DNA of 64,000 bases from Paraconiothyrium sp. Pb-2020 (lineage: Eukaryota > Ascomycota > Dothideomycetes > Pleosporales > Didymosphaeriaceae), in assembly GCA_022419385.1 (NCBI GenBank), contig JAJUBI010000001.1:3720001-3784000 (forward strand). Reading direction: 5' to 3'. The translations under genes and the position numbers were made by a program. Under the pieces are notes generated by a model. That model ran no database searches and had not been told where the DNA came from. It worked only from the letters and a program-made list of their open reading frames with translations. Of this stretch, positions 21,581 through 32,666 are shown piece after piece. How positions within the stretch are numbered: position 1 is the first letter of the stretch; every line of letters starts with the position of its first letter.

Positions 21581-22691
21581 ATGGCTCCAAGACGCGGAGG
21601 AGGCGGTAGTTCTGGTGGGAGCAGTGGAGGAAGCGGTCCGGTCTGCCCAGGCTTCCTCTCCGATTACAAGAGTGTCTGGACACCGGTCGTGTACTTCGTC
21701 GCGTACTGTCTGTTTTTCGTCCTCACACTCGGCGTCCTAGTCTACACCTGTTGCGTCCGCAAGAGATCAAATAAGCTGATACGCTTGCTCTTTATTGTCC
21801 TTGCGTTCATGAGCATGTAAGTTGCGCAACCATACTTGTCTACCATAATATAGATTGCTAACGAGGTACAGTGGTTGGGCACTTGTCGTTCTCGGCACCA
21901 TCCTCCGCGAGTGCTGGGTCCTCGACCAGGTATACGACTACTACAATTTCATGATCGCGTTCGACATATTTTTCAACATCGGCCAATGGATTCTGCTATT
22001 CATCGTTGTCTGGGGAGTCAACCGTCTGCTCAGCCAGCGCCTCAGCTCCGGACATGCCTTTGTACAAGTTGTCACCCTCGCTATTGCTGGAGTCATGGCG
22101 GCTCTGACAGCGGGATATACGGGCGTCTCCTGTTACAACGCCTGGCAGTTGTCTGGACCGGCCCGATACGACACCAATTACAAAACGTTCTATGACGCGC
22201 AGAAGCTTGCTGTGGCATTTGATGTCCTCTATATATTGAGCGTGGTTGCTGGGGGTGCTATTTCCGTTGCACTGCTCATGCAGATACGATCAAAGGGCGT
22301 TGCTATCAACGTAAGTCACCATGCTACCACCATCATGCTAGTATTTTACTAACTTGGACAGGATGTTATCAAAAGAATAGTTGCAGTCGTCGTTTGCATG
22401 GTGCTGTGGAATATATTCGTTCTCGTTGTCGATGCTCGTACCCTCGAAGAGAAGTACCTGGAACTCGACACAAACACTGCGATGTATTACCTCAACGGCT
22501 TCTTCCAAATCTTCTCCTACCTTGCTATCATCAGTTTGTGCAAGTCAAACTTCTGGAAGGAGAGTGCGACGCAGACGGCATACAACACCACTGGATATGA
22601 TCAGCCAGCATATGCTCCAGTGCAGCCTCCGCCGCAACAGCAGCAAGTGTATTATGCAGGTCCAATGGCCGTTAACTCAACAGTTCGGTGA
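21581..22691 (+). CDS. Seven-TM integral membrane protein of unknown function
   Basis: Three exons, 21581-21816, 21872-22310 and 22362-22691, coding 334 residues. Both introns (55 and 51 bp) have GTAAGT donors and CTAAC branch sites. After a short Gly/Ser N-terminus, seven hydrophobic segments follow: VVYFVAYCLFFVLTLGVLVY, LLFIVLAFMSIGWALVVLG, AFDIFFNIGQWILLFIVVW, VVTLAIAGVMAALTAGY, FDVLYILSVVAGGAISVAL, IVAVVVCMVLWNIFVLVV and NGFFQIFSYLAIISLC. The tail is rich in Gln, Pro and Tyr (PAYAPVQPPPQQQQVYY). Topology suggests a fungal receptor-like or transporter-like protein, but no functional motif is recognised. Confidence 0.82.
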
Positions 22692-23104
22692 TAGTGGCTT
22701 ATCCGTTCCTATATTTGGTAACGGCCACATGGTCCAGATTGAATAAGGGAAACGTAACGGGACATGTTGATTGATATTGTTTCTCTTTGTTTAGCGTTTG
22801 ATATGGAAATACCAGTGAGTGCTTGGACTAGGAATGAAGCTTTGGGATCTTCTTGCTGGAAGGTATTGTAGGATAGTAATATGAGCCTTACGTATGACGA
22901 AGATATGCGCCAGAATGATCAATCCGTGAAACAAAATGATCCTTCTTACGCTAGTCCATCTCAGATTTACGTATATGAGAAAACACCGCACGCTGTCAGC
23001 AGAAAGATGAACTTGCTACAGAAACCCCTGTGTCTATCTCACTCCTCGTCATCGGCTATTCCTCTCATCCCTGATATGTTAACAGTCGGCCTTGTACTCA
23101 ATCA
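22692..23104. other. Convergent intergenic stretch
   Basis: 413 bp between convergent genes; probably only 3' UTRs. Confidence 0.55.
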
Positions 23105-24172
23105 CTACTGTCCCCTCCGTCCCTTAGATGTTCCACCACCAATCTGTGAAGCAGACTCGGATGGCGATATCGGAGCCGTAGTAATACCATCATCCTCATC
23201 TTCATCCATTTCACGCCTGATGCCCAACCGATTCCACTGTGCTTGCAGCTCGCTCGCAAAATCACCTTGTGGTGCTTTCTGCGGAGGTTGCGTACGATTG
23301 CTACGAGACGCTTCTGACACCCCACTAGCTGACGATCGGGAAGAAGGTACAGCAGGTGTGGCGGTGTCTACACGTCGTGCTGGTGGCTGCGGGGTTCGAG
23401 GGTTCGATGCAGCGGTTGCGGACAAAGGATGCTCGGCAGGCAGCTTTTGCGATTCGTGGATGGGTTGACGACGGCTGCCGATGAAGTGGTGGCCGTAACT
23501 TTGTTCCTTTGGTGACTGAGAGTAGTCGATCGGTGGTAATGGTGGAGCTGACGGAATGGCAGCAACTGGTGCTGGCGGTGGCGGCGGAGGTGGAGGTGGT
23601 GGAGGTGGAGGCGGGGTCTCTTCGACAGTAGTCACAGTCGTGTAGGTGGTCGTGCTATGAGTTCTCGTAGTATATGATTCGGTAGTTTCGTGGACCCGTC
23701 TTAAATGAGCCTCGTGTGCTTCAGCAATCTGCCGCTGCTCTTCCTTCTCTGCAAGCTTGGCTTTTTCAAAGTCCCTTCGTACCATTTCCTCGTCAAACTC
23801 TCGCTCTAGCCGCGCTCGCTCCTTTTCCTGGTCCCTTTTCATGCGTGCACGCTCCTCCTGTTCTTTCAGAAGGCGTGCACGTTCCAAACGTTGGCATCGA
23901 GGACAAAAACCTGACACATTTTCACTGCGGATACTGCAGTCCTTTCGCTTTTTAATAGCAGGATTATCGATATCGCAGTGTGTTCCTGTTTTCTCCCATA
24001 GTGAGCATCCCTTGACATTGTCATCAGTCTTGTGGTCGCACTCGAAGAATTTGATGGTGTAGTGACACATAGTAGGATCCCTTGCTGGGTAAATAGGCAG
24101 TTGTCGTTGGAGAGGTTTGTAGATGAAGTACGGCGTAGGGTTGATAAAGTAGTTCGAATGGGGAACAAACAT
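23105..24172 (-). CDS. Cys-rich, coiled-coil and poly-proline protein
   Basis: Single exon on the minus strand, 355 residues from the outer ATG. The internal Met at residue 35 (MCHYTIKFFECDHKT, at 24070) is at least as likely a start, because conserved-looking sequence begins there. The N-terminal part has spaced Cys and His (CHYT, FECDHK, KGCSLW, HCDID, KDCSI, FCPRC) that could bind zinc. A long charged helix (about residues 95-165: LLKEQEERARMKRDQEKERARLERE) predicts a coiled coil. A run of about 14 prolines, coded by a GGN-rich tract at 23571-23618 on the plus strand, is followed by a Ser/Pro-rich tail. The function is not recognised. Confidence 0.7.
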   Translation of the reverse strand: MFVPHSNYFINPTPYFIYKPLQRQLPIYPARDPTMCHYTIKFFECDHKTDDNVKGCSLWEKTGTHCDIDNPAIKKRKDCSIRSENVSGFCPRCQRLERARLLKEQEERARMKRDQEKERARLEREFDEEMVRRDFEKAKLAEKEEQRQIAEAHEAHLRRVHETTESYTTRTHSTTTYTTVTTVEETPPPPPPPPPPPPPPAPVAAIPSAPPLPPIDYSQSPKEQSYGHHFIGSRRQPIHESQKLPAEHPLSATAASNPRTPQPPARRVDTATPAVPSSRSSASGVSEASRSNRTQPPQKAPQGDFASELQAQWNRLGIRREMDEDEDDGITTAPISPSESASQIGGGTSKGRRGQ

Positions 24173-25102
24173 CCTCCAGCAGATGCGCAGCCCTTATAGC
24201 TATGGGGAGACACTGGTGACAGAGGTATCGGTGATGGATGCTGCGAAGTGGATAGTGTTGGGTGTTGTGTACGATGATCTTGGGAATGTCGGTCTACAAA
24301 TGCCTTCAAGCAAGTTAGACAATAGCGATGGAGGTGTCATCGTTGCAGTGTGGCAGGGCAAACAGACCCCACAGTGACAATACATGTGAAGGGTGAAGTT
24401 GACTGTGACACCCCCCCAGTTGCAAAACATTGCTACTCGGTGATTGAACCATCAAATCAAACCGGTTTCCCTAGCTCATTGAACTGTTTCCCGCGCAAGT
24501 GAGGAATTTATATTGCATTGGTTGAGCACAGTGCTCGATGTGGACGATATTTATGACTTGCGACGATCATACTGTCGTACGGCATTGTTTCCGTTCCGTA
24601 CTAACTCGGTCACTGCCTTGCGAAATACACGTATGCATATGTGGTGCTAATAAAATCTCGGTATGCAGTGTCAGCGCCTCGCAGATTGTGCGCTCATTAG
24701 CCACTTCTGCGCTCTGACGTTCAGCTCCAACCCTGGTTCATATCTACGCCCTCCGAACACGCCGTATCGTCGCAAGCCCCGTCAAACAATATTGTTCCAG
24801 ATCAATCTCCTATGGCGCGTCTCTTATGACAGAATTGATAATAACCTCATGTTTGCAGCTGTGCCACCAAAATCCCCTGTGCAAAACCGACAGATAGAAA
24901 TCGTCTAGTTGTGCGTTGAGTTTTGCAGCTTGGGTCACTCAGTAACTTACAGCATGGTGCGCGAGGCTGAAACCGTGGCTGTACGCCCCGCGGCTACAGC
25001 TTTGGCTTTGCGCATACAAAACTTCAGCTGCCCGCCCCCGATCCCTGTCAACAATGTACACCTAGCTCTCATCGATTAGGTTGATCGATAAGACGCAACA
25101 AG
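24173..25102. other. Divergent intergenic stretch
   Basis: 930 bp between divergent genes, so it should contain both promoters. No further gene seen. Confidence 0.55.
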
Positions 25103-27603
25103 ATGAGCAATGACTTCCAGACTCGATCTTTCGACGACCAGGTCTATACCGGCTTCTGGATCAACCGTGTGAAAGGATCTACCTACGGTGCAACGCTGAC
25201 ACTCAGTCGACAAGCTGGAAACTTCTTGATCGCGTTTCTGGCTCTTTACGTGGGAGCCACGGGGCAGAGCTTCTGGACAATTTCGCGCTTTCTGCTGCAC
25301 AAGTACCTTTCTTCCGAGTCCCAATCTGATGGTGTCTATCATCAGCACCAAGCGATACTACGCAATTCGAAAACAGCACCAGATGCCGTGCAGGAAACGT
25401 TAATGCTCATGATTGCCTGGAGAAATCGGACTCGGAGACTGTTGTCGCGTCTTCTACCTATCTGGACACTTGCATGTCTGATCTCGCTGGGCTTTGCAAT
25501 TGCTGGTCAGTCTTCCTGGGCCCGGCGGTGCCTTCGTTATGATTAAGGTATGGATTTAGGCATTTTCTCCTCGCAGGTCACGGCAAACCAGTCCAACGAA
25601 GTGTTACTTCGCGGGCCCGAATGCGGAACGTCTCTGTCACGAGATTTCGATCAACAGTCACAGTCATCCGAGCTTGCGAGGTATCGTAATAAAATGTACT
25701 TGGACTATCTGAATTATGCGTTGGCATGTTACCAAGATCAACAAACAACACACTCCAGATGCCAAATGTACACCAAACCAAAGTTTTCTTATGAGGTCGA
25801 TCGGAACGCGACCTGTCCGTTCGAACAGAAAATGTGCCAGAGTGCATCTGACAATCTTCAGATGGATTCTGGCTACCTGGACAGTTGGGGAGACCTCGGC
25901 ATGAATGCGGAACCAAGATTCCAGATTCGCCTGAAGCAGAGTTGCGCCCCTCTTGTCACAAGTGGATATAAAATGAAATACGTTGACCCAACGGACCCCT
26001 CAAAAACTTACATGCGATATAGCTATCTTCGCAATAACACTATTACAAACACCACTGCCGATGTTGCCGACTGGCGTATCTACCTGGTACCACTGAAGAG
26101 CCCGTTCGACCAAGTAGTCAGCTTTTATGCGGGCTCGATTGACTTAGACTACAGAACGCGGTAAGTTCATTCGGAAATGTAGGTCCTTCGGTTTTGCCTG
26201 TGTAGTCTCATGAGTTGAGATATACAGCCTACCACCGGTATTATCAGTACTAACTGTCCCAATCTGTGTTGACATTGCGTTAGCTCTATACCAATGTATC
26301 GCGGCGAAGACCCAGCTTTCGTTCCGGAACTCAATCGAACAGACGCATACGCCGCACTGGTGTTCCTTGATGCGACTGATATGATATACCACGAGAAAGT
26401 CGAAGACCCTTGGTTTACTGCGACTACCAGCGCATCAGAAGAAATGCGCACTTTTTTCGAGTCCGAGTCGCTCTATGTGTCAGATGAGCCAGCAACTGTC
26501 ATTGGCTGCACTTCGCAAGTTTTTTACTGCAATCCTAAAATCGATAACGTTCAACAGCGTTGCGCCAACTTATATGCCTCTCATGAGTCTATGGATAGCG
26601 TTACCGCAATATGGCCCGAGCCAGATGATCTCAAGGCGTTCATTGGTTACTTACAGACCAACAACATTATGATAGCGACTCCTGACTCCTTCTACAATAC
26701 TCCGGGGCTACCCAACCTGCTCGCAAGATTCACGACTGAAGGAGTAATGCAGTGGGACGCCTTTCCCCGAGACAGATGGAAGAAGGAGATGGAGTTCGTG
26801 AGTCAAGCCTCGCTTGCGTCTTTTCAATCCAATGTGCCACAAGCATCACAAAATGGTGTTTGGTACCTCAACCGTACGCTCTGTGACAGCGAAACAGAGG
26901 CTGGACTATGCGAGAAGCTGTGCAAAAGCCAAGTGAGTGGACTGGACCTTTATATCTTGCCAATGGCGCGGATCCTGGGTCAGGCAAGAGCGATCATTCA
27001 TTGACCACGTATTAGAAAGTTCGAAGCTCAGAATATTACTCATTCAACGTCCTCGGCATGGCTATCATTATCTTCGTCGGTCTATTATTGATGCTCCTCG
27101 CAGCCTTCATCGAAACCATAACCACCAGCATTGCCAATACTTTCAACCATAACAAGCAACATCACGCTCCGTACAGTCGTCTAGAATGGGAAAGTAACTC
27201 ATACCTGGATCTTCAGCGACTTGCTCACCAAGCCCTCGGAATGGGCACTTGGTCCCGCAGTAGGACCGGCGTGCCAATCACCGCATCTGGAGAACAATTG
27301 GGTGTCTTGAGTGCGACGAAACAGTCGGAACTTCCGGTCCTCAAACTATCAGAAACAGAGAACGAGCTTCATGATTTTGGTGGAGATTACTCTCACCAAC
27401 GCGATTATTCGACGGAGTATGGTATGGACGCAGTATCTTCACACTCCGCTCACACTCCGCTTGTGCATACGCACATGAAAGCAGAATCTAGATTTACGGC
27501 GCAAGCTCCGGAGCTAAAGAAAAAATTACCGTCTCATACGTTCCGAAGGCCAGGATATGCGGGGGTCTACACGGAAGCGTCGGAAAACGCGTTTAGGACT
27601 TAG
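25103..27603 (+). CDS. Fungal-specific multi-exon membrane protein
   Basis: Four exons, 25103-25505, 25560-26160, 26284-26932 and 27016-27603, with introns of 54, 123 and 83 bp; all phases fit and give 746 residues. Hydrophobic helices occur near residues 35-60 (AGNFLIAFLALYVGATG) and about 125-145 (LLPIWTLACLISLGFAIAG). The first intron was chosen because it gives the continuous GFAIAG-IFSSQVT join. Then comes a long Cys-containing, N-glycosylated loop of some 400 residues, and a strong helix near residue 565-590 (MAIIIFVGLLLMLLAAFIETI) before a hydrophilic tail. This family is common in Pezizomycotina and lacks an assigned function. Confidence 0.8.
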
Positions 27604-28466
27604 CCTTGAGCAATGGGCTCTACGCTCTCCAATTTAGACCCACTCATCGAGAAAGCTACTCACTGTGAAAAGATGGCAGGACTTTTGAGCACGATATGCG
27701 CGTCGATATAAAGGACCAGATCATGGAATTACAAGCATCTGGCGCCTGAATGGCGAACTTATCATGTTCTAGGTAAATTTTTGAATTCTACCTCTTTACG
27801 CAAGTAGATTCTTGAGTATACTCAATCTAGCAGACCTCACATACGTCCGTGCAAAGAAGTGTGGCAACATCAAGGTTCCCGCAGACGGCCAAGTATTCTC
27901 ATGCTGAGGATCGTCCATTCTATCACCTTCCACGCGCAAGGCAGGATGTTGTATAGCACGCAGTTTTGGGTCTAGCGGGTGGAATTAGACTGCCTAGGCC
28001 TTGCTTCTTTTTGCTCGGCTGCACCTGATTTAGTGAACAAAGGCTATTAACGAATGGTAAGTTTTCTTCCGTTTACATGTTGATTGAACTTAACCCGTAA
28101 CTAGCTGCAATAGTTCTTTCCTAGGTGGGTACGCATTGCGACGCCGGTACGAATGCATTCCAGATTATGCGATAGGGGCCGCATAACACACTATGGTGCT
28201 GCTGATAAATTCGCTCTCTGGCATTTGTTACCGCCATTTCTTAGCGCGTCGTTGATGGCGTCTACCCATGGATTGCCAGGGCTTATTCTACTTCACACAC
28301 ACACAACGAGTTCATGCAGACTAGATGCCACGCGGGTAGAACGATGCAGACACCATATAGGAGGCAATTCTACCGGCATTGTGTCTTGCCCAGGACTACC
28401 ATCAACTTGCGCTTTGCAGAGACTTGGACCAGTTGGACTACTATCGAGCGGCAACCATACCCAACA
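27604..28466. other. Intergenic stretch
   Basis: 863 bp without a supportable gene. A (CA)6 microsatellite lies at 28294-28305. Confidence 0.5.
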
Positions 28467-29320
28467 ATGTCGGCCCTCGCTCGCCTCGCATCTGAGTTGC
28501 TGCGCATGCCCTTCGACAACTTCTCCGCTTACCTGATTCTCTCAAGTTGCAGCGCGATCGTCTATCAGCACCTTCAGAGCCATGTCAATTCCGGGTATCG
28601 CATCACCGCAGCAATGCTATTCCCAGTTCTGGCGCCGTCATTCAGCACATCACCAGACGATCGCTTCATCTGACAGCTACATACTGCTTTATGCTATCCA
28701 CCATCACCTTCGCCCTCGGAGACGTCGCGCGCCTCATAGATACGCATGTCGTCGCTTTTCCCAACGATGTGCCTGAGATTGCGCGTCACAGAGCCATCCA
28801 TTGCACACTCTCCTTCACCGTCCTATCCGAACTCCAATATATCAAACAACGATATTACGATGGTAATATCCGCATCCGTCCCCTGGATATCATTATCACT
28901 CCGCTTCCTGTCAACCTTTTAGCATGGTACTATTCCATCGATTCTTTCGCAGAAGGCGAGGGCCGAAAGCCTTGCTACATGCCCCCTCGCGCAACCATAT
29001 GGCGACCTATTCTTCTAGATCTTCTCTTAATGTTCACCTGGCTTGCGATCAACTTCGCTGCGAATTGCCTGGTTATCTACCGGTTCGATCTCCAGTCAGC
29101 ACCTCGCACACCCTGGGGGTTTTCGATCGTGTTTCCGGCAGAAGGCATCCTTGGTCTTTGGTTGAGTTACATATTGATGAGGCCCGTGAGGCTGTTTGTT
29201 GCGCTCATGCTTGGATCATTGACGCTGCTTGTTGAGTGGAGGAGGTCGTCAGGGGATCGCTGGAGGGAGGACGACTTGTTCGATCGTCTTAGGCCGCATA
29301 TTGACAGGCATGTCTTGTAG
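28467..29320 (+). CDS. Putative small integral membrane protein (tentative two-exon model)
   Basis: A frame starting at 28467 (aacaATGtcgg) codes a hydrophobic N-terminus (SAYLILSSCSAIVYQ) and stops at about 28674. A second frame continues to TAG at 29318-29320 and contains helices FMLSTITFALGDVARLI, LLLMFTWLAINFAANCLVIY, AEGILGLWLSYIL and LFVALMLGSLTLLV. Joining them by a 62-bp intron (28595-28656, GTATCG..ccag) keeps phase and gives 263 residues. Other donor/acceptor pairs, or a frameshift, are possible. No family was recognised. Its hydrophobic pattern is the main evidence for coding. Confidence 0.45.
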
Positions 29321-29640
29321 GATCCGAGACAGCTGGCCCCTGTCTTTGGTCCTGCAGCGTTTCTACACAGCAGATCTCTTTCGAATCACTGATCTACGAG
29401 ACGATCCCCATAACCCTTCTACAGGGCCCTCACTTATTCTCGACCTCAGTATTATTCTCGGTCTTGGCCTTGAGCTTGAGCTTGCTTTTTCCATTCGACA
29501 TCTCAACCGTAACCCATACAGCGTATTGGCCTCATACTTTATATCTTCCAATCTGTCAACTTTCTGAGCGTAGAAAAAGATCTCTCACGAGCCTTTCACG
29601 TCTTTCTCATTGACACCCGAAACATATCGGACTCCTAGTG
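29321..29640. other. Convergent intergenic stretch
   Basis: 320 bp between convergent genes; no gene seen. Confidence 0.55.
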
Positions 29641-30785
29641 TTATGCAGGCACAGGATATTCGCGAGCTCCCTCCGTGCTAAACAATACGACGACCGAGTC
29701 CTTCTCCAGACCCAACTTCTTCTCTTCTACCAACCTTCGAAGTGCACTCAGCGGCGCTGCCCCGCAAGGTCCGCTCTTCACGCCCTGCCCGTGCAGGTAC
29801 AACAAATCGCGATGCGCCTCTATATCCGTCACTTCCACGCTCGCATCAACGCCGTTCCGCAGTACGTCCCAAGCCGTGTAAGATACTGTACCGCAGTTCA
29901 TACCGTTCATGATACTGTGTCCCGTCTCGATCGGTGTTATCTTGCCCGCCTCAAGGCTTGTCTTCAGACACGCTGCTGTATCTGGCTCAACTGCTATTAC
30001 AGATGCGGCTGACACGGCTGACTTGTAGTGCATCGCCACAGCTTGCGCCCAAGACCCTACGCCTACGGATGCTATCGCATGTGTTACGGGGCCTATGCCG
30101 AGATCTCGCAATTGCTGGTCCGTCTCCGTGAGCATGGTCGAGTAGCCCTCAACGACCCACTTTATCAACCTTAGCATGCATCGGCGCTCGCAGGACCTAC
30201 ACCACGACGTACCTGCGGAATTTCCTCGTACCCTTCCCAGCTCGTATCCATCATGAGGATCCTATCCGGCCCCTGAACCTCCTTCCTCGCCACTAATATA
30301 GAGTGGTCATAATCACCATCGACGACCACCACTTTCGCACCCTCGCTCGCAATCCTTTTCTGTGTAGCTTCGTCCATAGTGTTCGGTACGAAAACAGTCA
30401 CAGGAAGCTGCATATACTTCGCCATCCTCGCAACCGCCCTTCCCCAATTCCCCGCCGTACACGTTACGATCTTCACACCGGCTTTTCTCGCGACGGTACC
30501 GAGCTCGTGTACTTCTGCGGATGAGGTGATTGTGAAGTTGCATTTCACTGCTACGGCTTTGAAAGTCGCCCATGAGGCGCCGAGGATCTTGAAGGCTGGA
30601 AGGCCGAATCGATTGGACTCATCTTTGAGGAAGACATGGCCGAGACCGAGCTCTTCAGCTAGAGTGGGGAGGGAATGCAGGGTCGTGGTGTTGTAGTCTG
30701 GGAGGCGGCGGTGGAAAGCTGCCACTTCTGGATTGGTGGGTGGACCTTTGTATTTCCATGAGGCGGCGCTTGTGTTGAGAAACAT
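29641..30785 (-). CDS. PLP enzyme of the diaminopropionate ammonia-lyase type
   Basis: Two exons on the minus strand, 30785-30213 and 30159-29641, with a 53-bp phase-0 intron; 363 residues. The frame extends upstream only through a TTG, so the first ATG at 30785 was chosen. Key features are the PLP-lysine segment LPAFKILGAS near residue 60, the TAGNWGRAVA loop for the cofactor phosphate, and the SVGVGSWAQAVA Gly-rich region in the second half. The splice restores GYEEIPQ-WVVEGYSTML, a family hallmark. Fold-type II enzymes of this kind split 2,3-diaminopropionate (or D-serine-like substrates) to pyruvate and ammonia. The gene is divergent from the RRT8-like gene. Confidence 0.85.
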
Positions 30786-31390
30786 GCTTGTGAGAAAGAA
30801 CAGGGTTGGTGTTATCAAAAAAGGTCGATAGGGGTCGATGAAGGAGATTTATATATCAATGATAATGATAAAAGCTTTCTTGCGTATTCAAGTACGGGTT
30901 ATAGATAAAAAAACGTCTGTGAATGATGTAGAAGGGACTGCCTACTTATAATAAAGACGAGTTGAGGATCTTCGTTGTGTAGAGCACTTGAGCTTCGATT
31001 GTCCTCTCCGTCGGACTCGAGCGGCGGAGGGGTAGCGCGCCCGATGAAGGAACCCGTTTTACCAACTATCCCTTGGCGAGAACGCCGAGTTGATTTATTT
31101 ACTCCACACTACCTTCGTACAACGGTGCAACATTATCTTACAAAAATGAAACAGAGCTTCATAATATGGATAAGATCTTGGTGTTGAGTTTTCCAATAAC
31201 TATATCTATGTTGTAGTGGCGTCGTATAACTCAAGGCATGGTGAAGAGTCAACATTGGAAGAACGAGATCTTTCGTTCACAGGCACGGGATGTTCGGTGT
31301 TGGCCCGAGCTCCCGCGCTAATGGCGTCATGTTCGAGGCGTGTATCCCGACGCCTGCAGCCTACGCATGTTCATACCAACACTTCTCAAC
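30786..31390. other. Divergent promoter region
   Basis: 605 bp between the divergent ammonia-lyase and RRT8-like genes. AT-rich near 30820-30960, as expected for promoters. No gene seen. Confidence 0.55.
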
Positions 31391-32353
31391 ATGCCGCAGT
31401 CGCAGGCGGGACAAGTCGAGAACGTTAAGCGAGTGATCATACGGCCAACTTGGGAGAATGCAGTCGCCAGCTCTTACCAGATCAAGGTACCTCCTTCCAC
31501 CTGATCATTTAGAAGCTCTCTCTAACAAGCAGTAGGGAATCATATACTTCATCAGCCACCCGTTTCTCTACCCTCTCGCGCGCAAACGTCTCCTACCAGC
31601 CGTTCTACTAAGCACGTTCGTCATCGTCAACCTTTTCGTCTGGGCATATTTGCCACAAGTCGCTTTCCTGGCCCTCTTTCATAAGACAGGCAGCGCATGG
31701 GTCAACGGAACGTTCTTGACGCTGGGAGAAGCAGCAGCTATAACGGCGATACTGTTCGAAGCTTTTTTGGTGGATGAGTCGCAGGTAGACATTTTCGACG
31801 CTATCCTCGTTAACAAAGGCTACGATGATCTTGTCCGTCAGTTTCGACCAGTTTCCGACGACTCTTTGAACAATCCTGTACAGCGACTCGGCAAGCCGAC
31901 CAAGTCGTCTGTGTATGGTCCCTTCTCGTTTCGGCAGATCGCAGAGTTCGTGATTTTGCTACCACTCAACTTTGTACCGTATGTTGGTGTGCCGTTGTTC
32001 TTGCTGCTCACAGGATATCGTGCTGGGCCACTACAACACTGGAGATATTTCAAACTGCTTGATTTCAACAAGAAGGAGCGGAATGCATTTGTAAAACGGA
32101 GGAGATGGCAGTATACTTGGTAAGTTCCCCCTCGGAAGCCGCTTCCGAGTCGTTGCTAACATACACCTCAAGGTACGGCACCGTCTACCTGTTCTTGCAG
32201 CTTGTACCTGGGCTGAGCATGTTCTTCCTATTGACCGCAGCTGTCAGCTCTGCTCTCTGGGCTGCTGACTTGGAAAGTAAGCGGCGAGAGCAAGAAAACG
32301 CTGCAGTCCAAGCTTCCGCATACACTGACCAGCCACCGGTTGACCATGTCTAG
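31391..32353 (+). CDS. EI24/RRT8-like integral membrane protein
   Basis: Three exons, 31391-31486, 31536-32119 and 32173-32353 (introns 49 and 53 bp), coding 286 residues. In the first intron the nearer AG at 31531-31532 would bring a TAG in frame, so the acceptor at 31534-31535 is used. The segments RPTWENAVASSYQIKGIIYFISHPFL (in part), GPFSFRQIAEFVILLPLNF, GYRAGPLQHWRYF and KRRRWQYTWYGTVYLF are typical of the fungal family of yeast Rrt8/lipid-droplet and spore-wall proteins. About four to five hydrophobic helices are visible. Known members localise to lipid droplets or support outer spore wall assembly; the role here is inferred from family only. Confidence 0.82.
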
Positions 32354-32666
32354 AGCGGTGATTTCCAGTACTTTCGCAGATAGAAATCAAGATCAGTAAT
32401 ACTTGTGCTAGACTCACGTCCGGTCAATCTTCGTGATGATGTATGACCTCGGGTTATTATGTTTGTTGCGGCGAATTAGCGCCACCGTCCCTAGCCGCAA
32501 AGCTCGATGTCAGTGCTCCCGCGGCCGGCGAGAAAAGTAGTGCCTGCAACTCAAAGCTCAACCACCCCATCACCAACCCACCTCCGCCCATTGAACCCGC
32601 CCCATCCTCTAGCCGTACTGCTCGCGGCTTTTCCGAACCTTGGGCCTCACATCTTCCTCCGCCATC
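32354..32666. other. Intergenic stretch, promoter of lipoamide dehydrogenase
   Basis: 313 bp, C-rich towards the start codon of the next gene; no gene seen. Confidence 0.55.
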
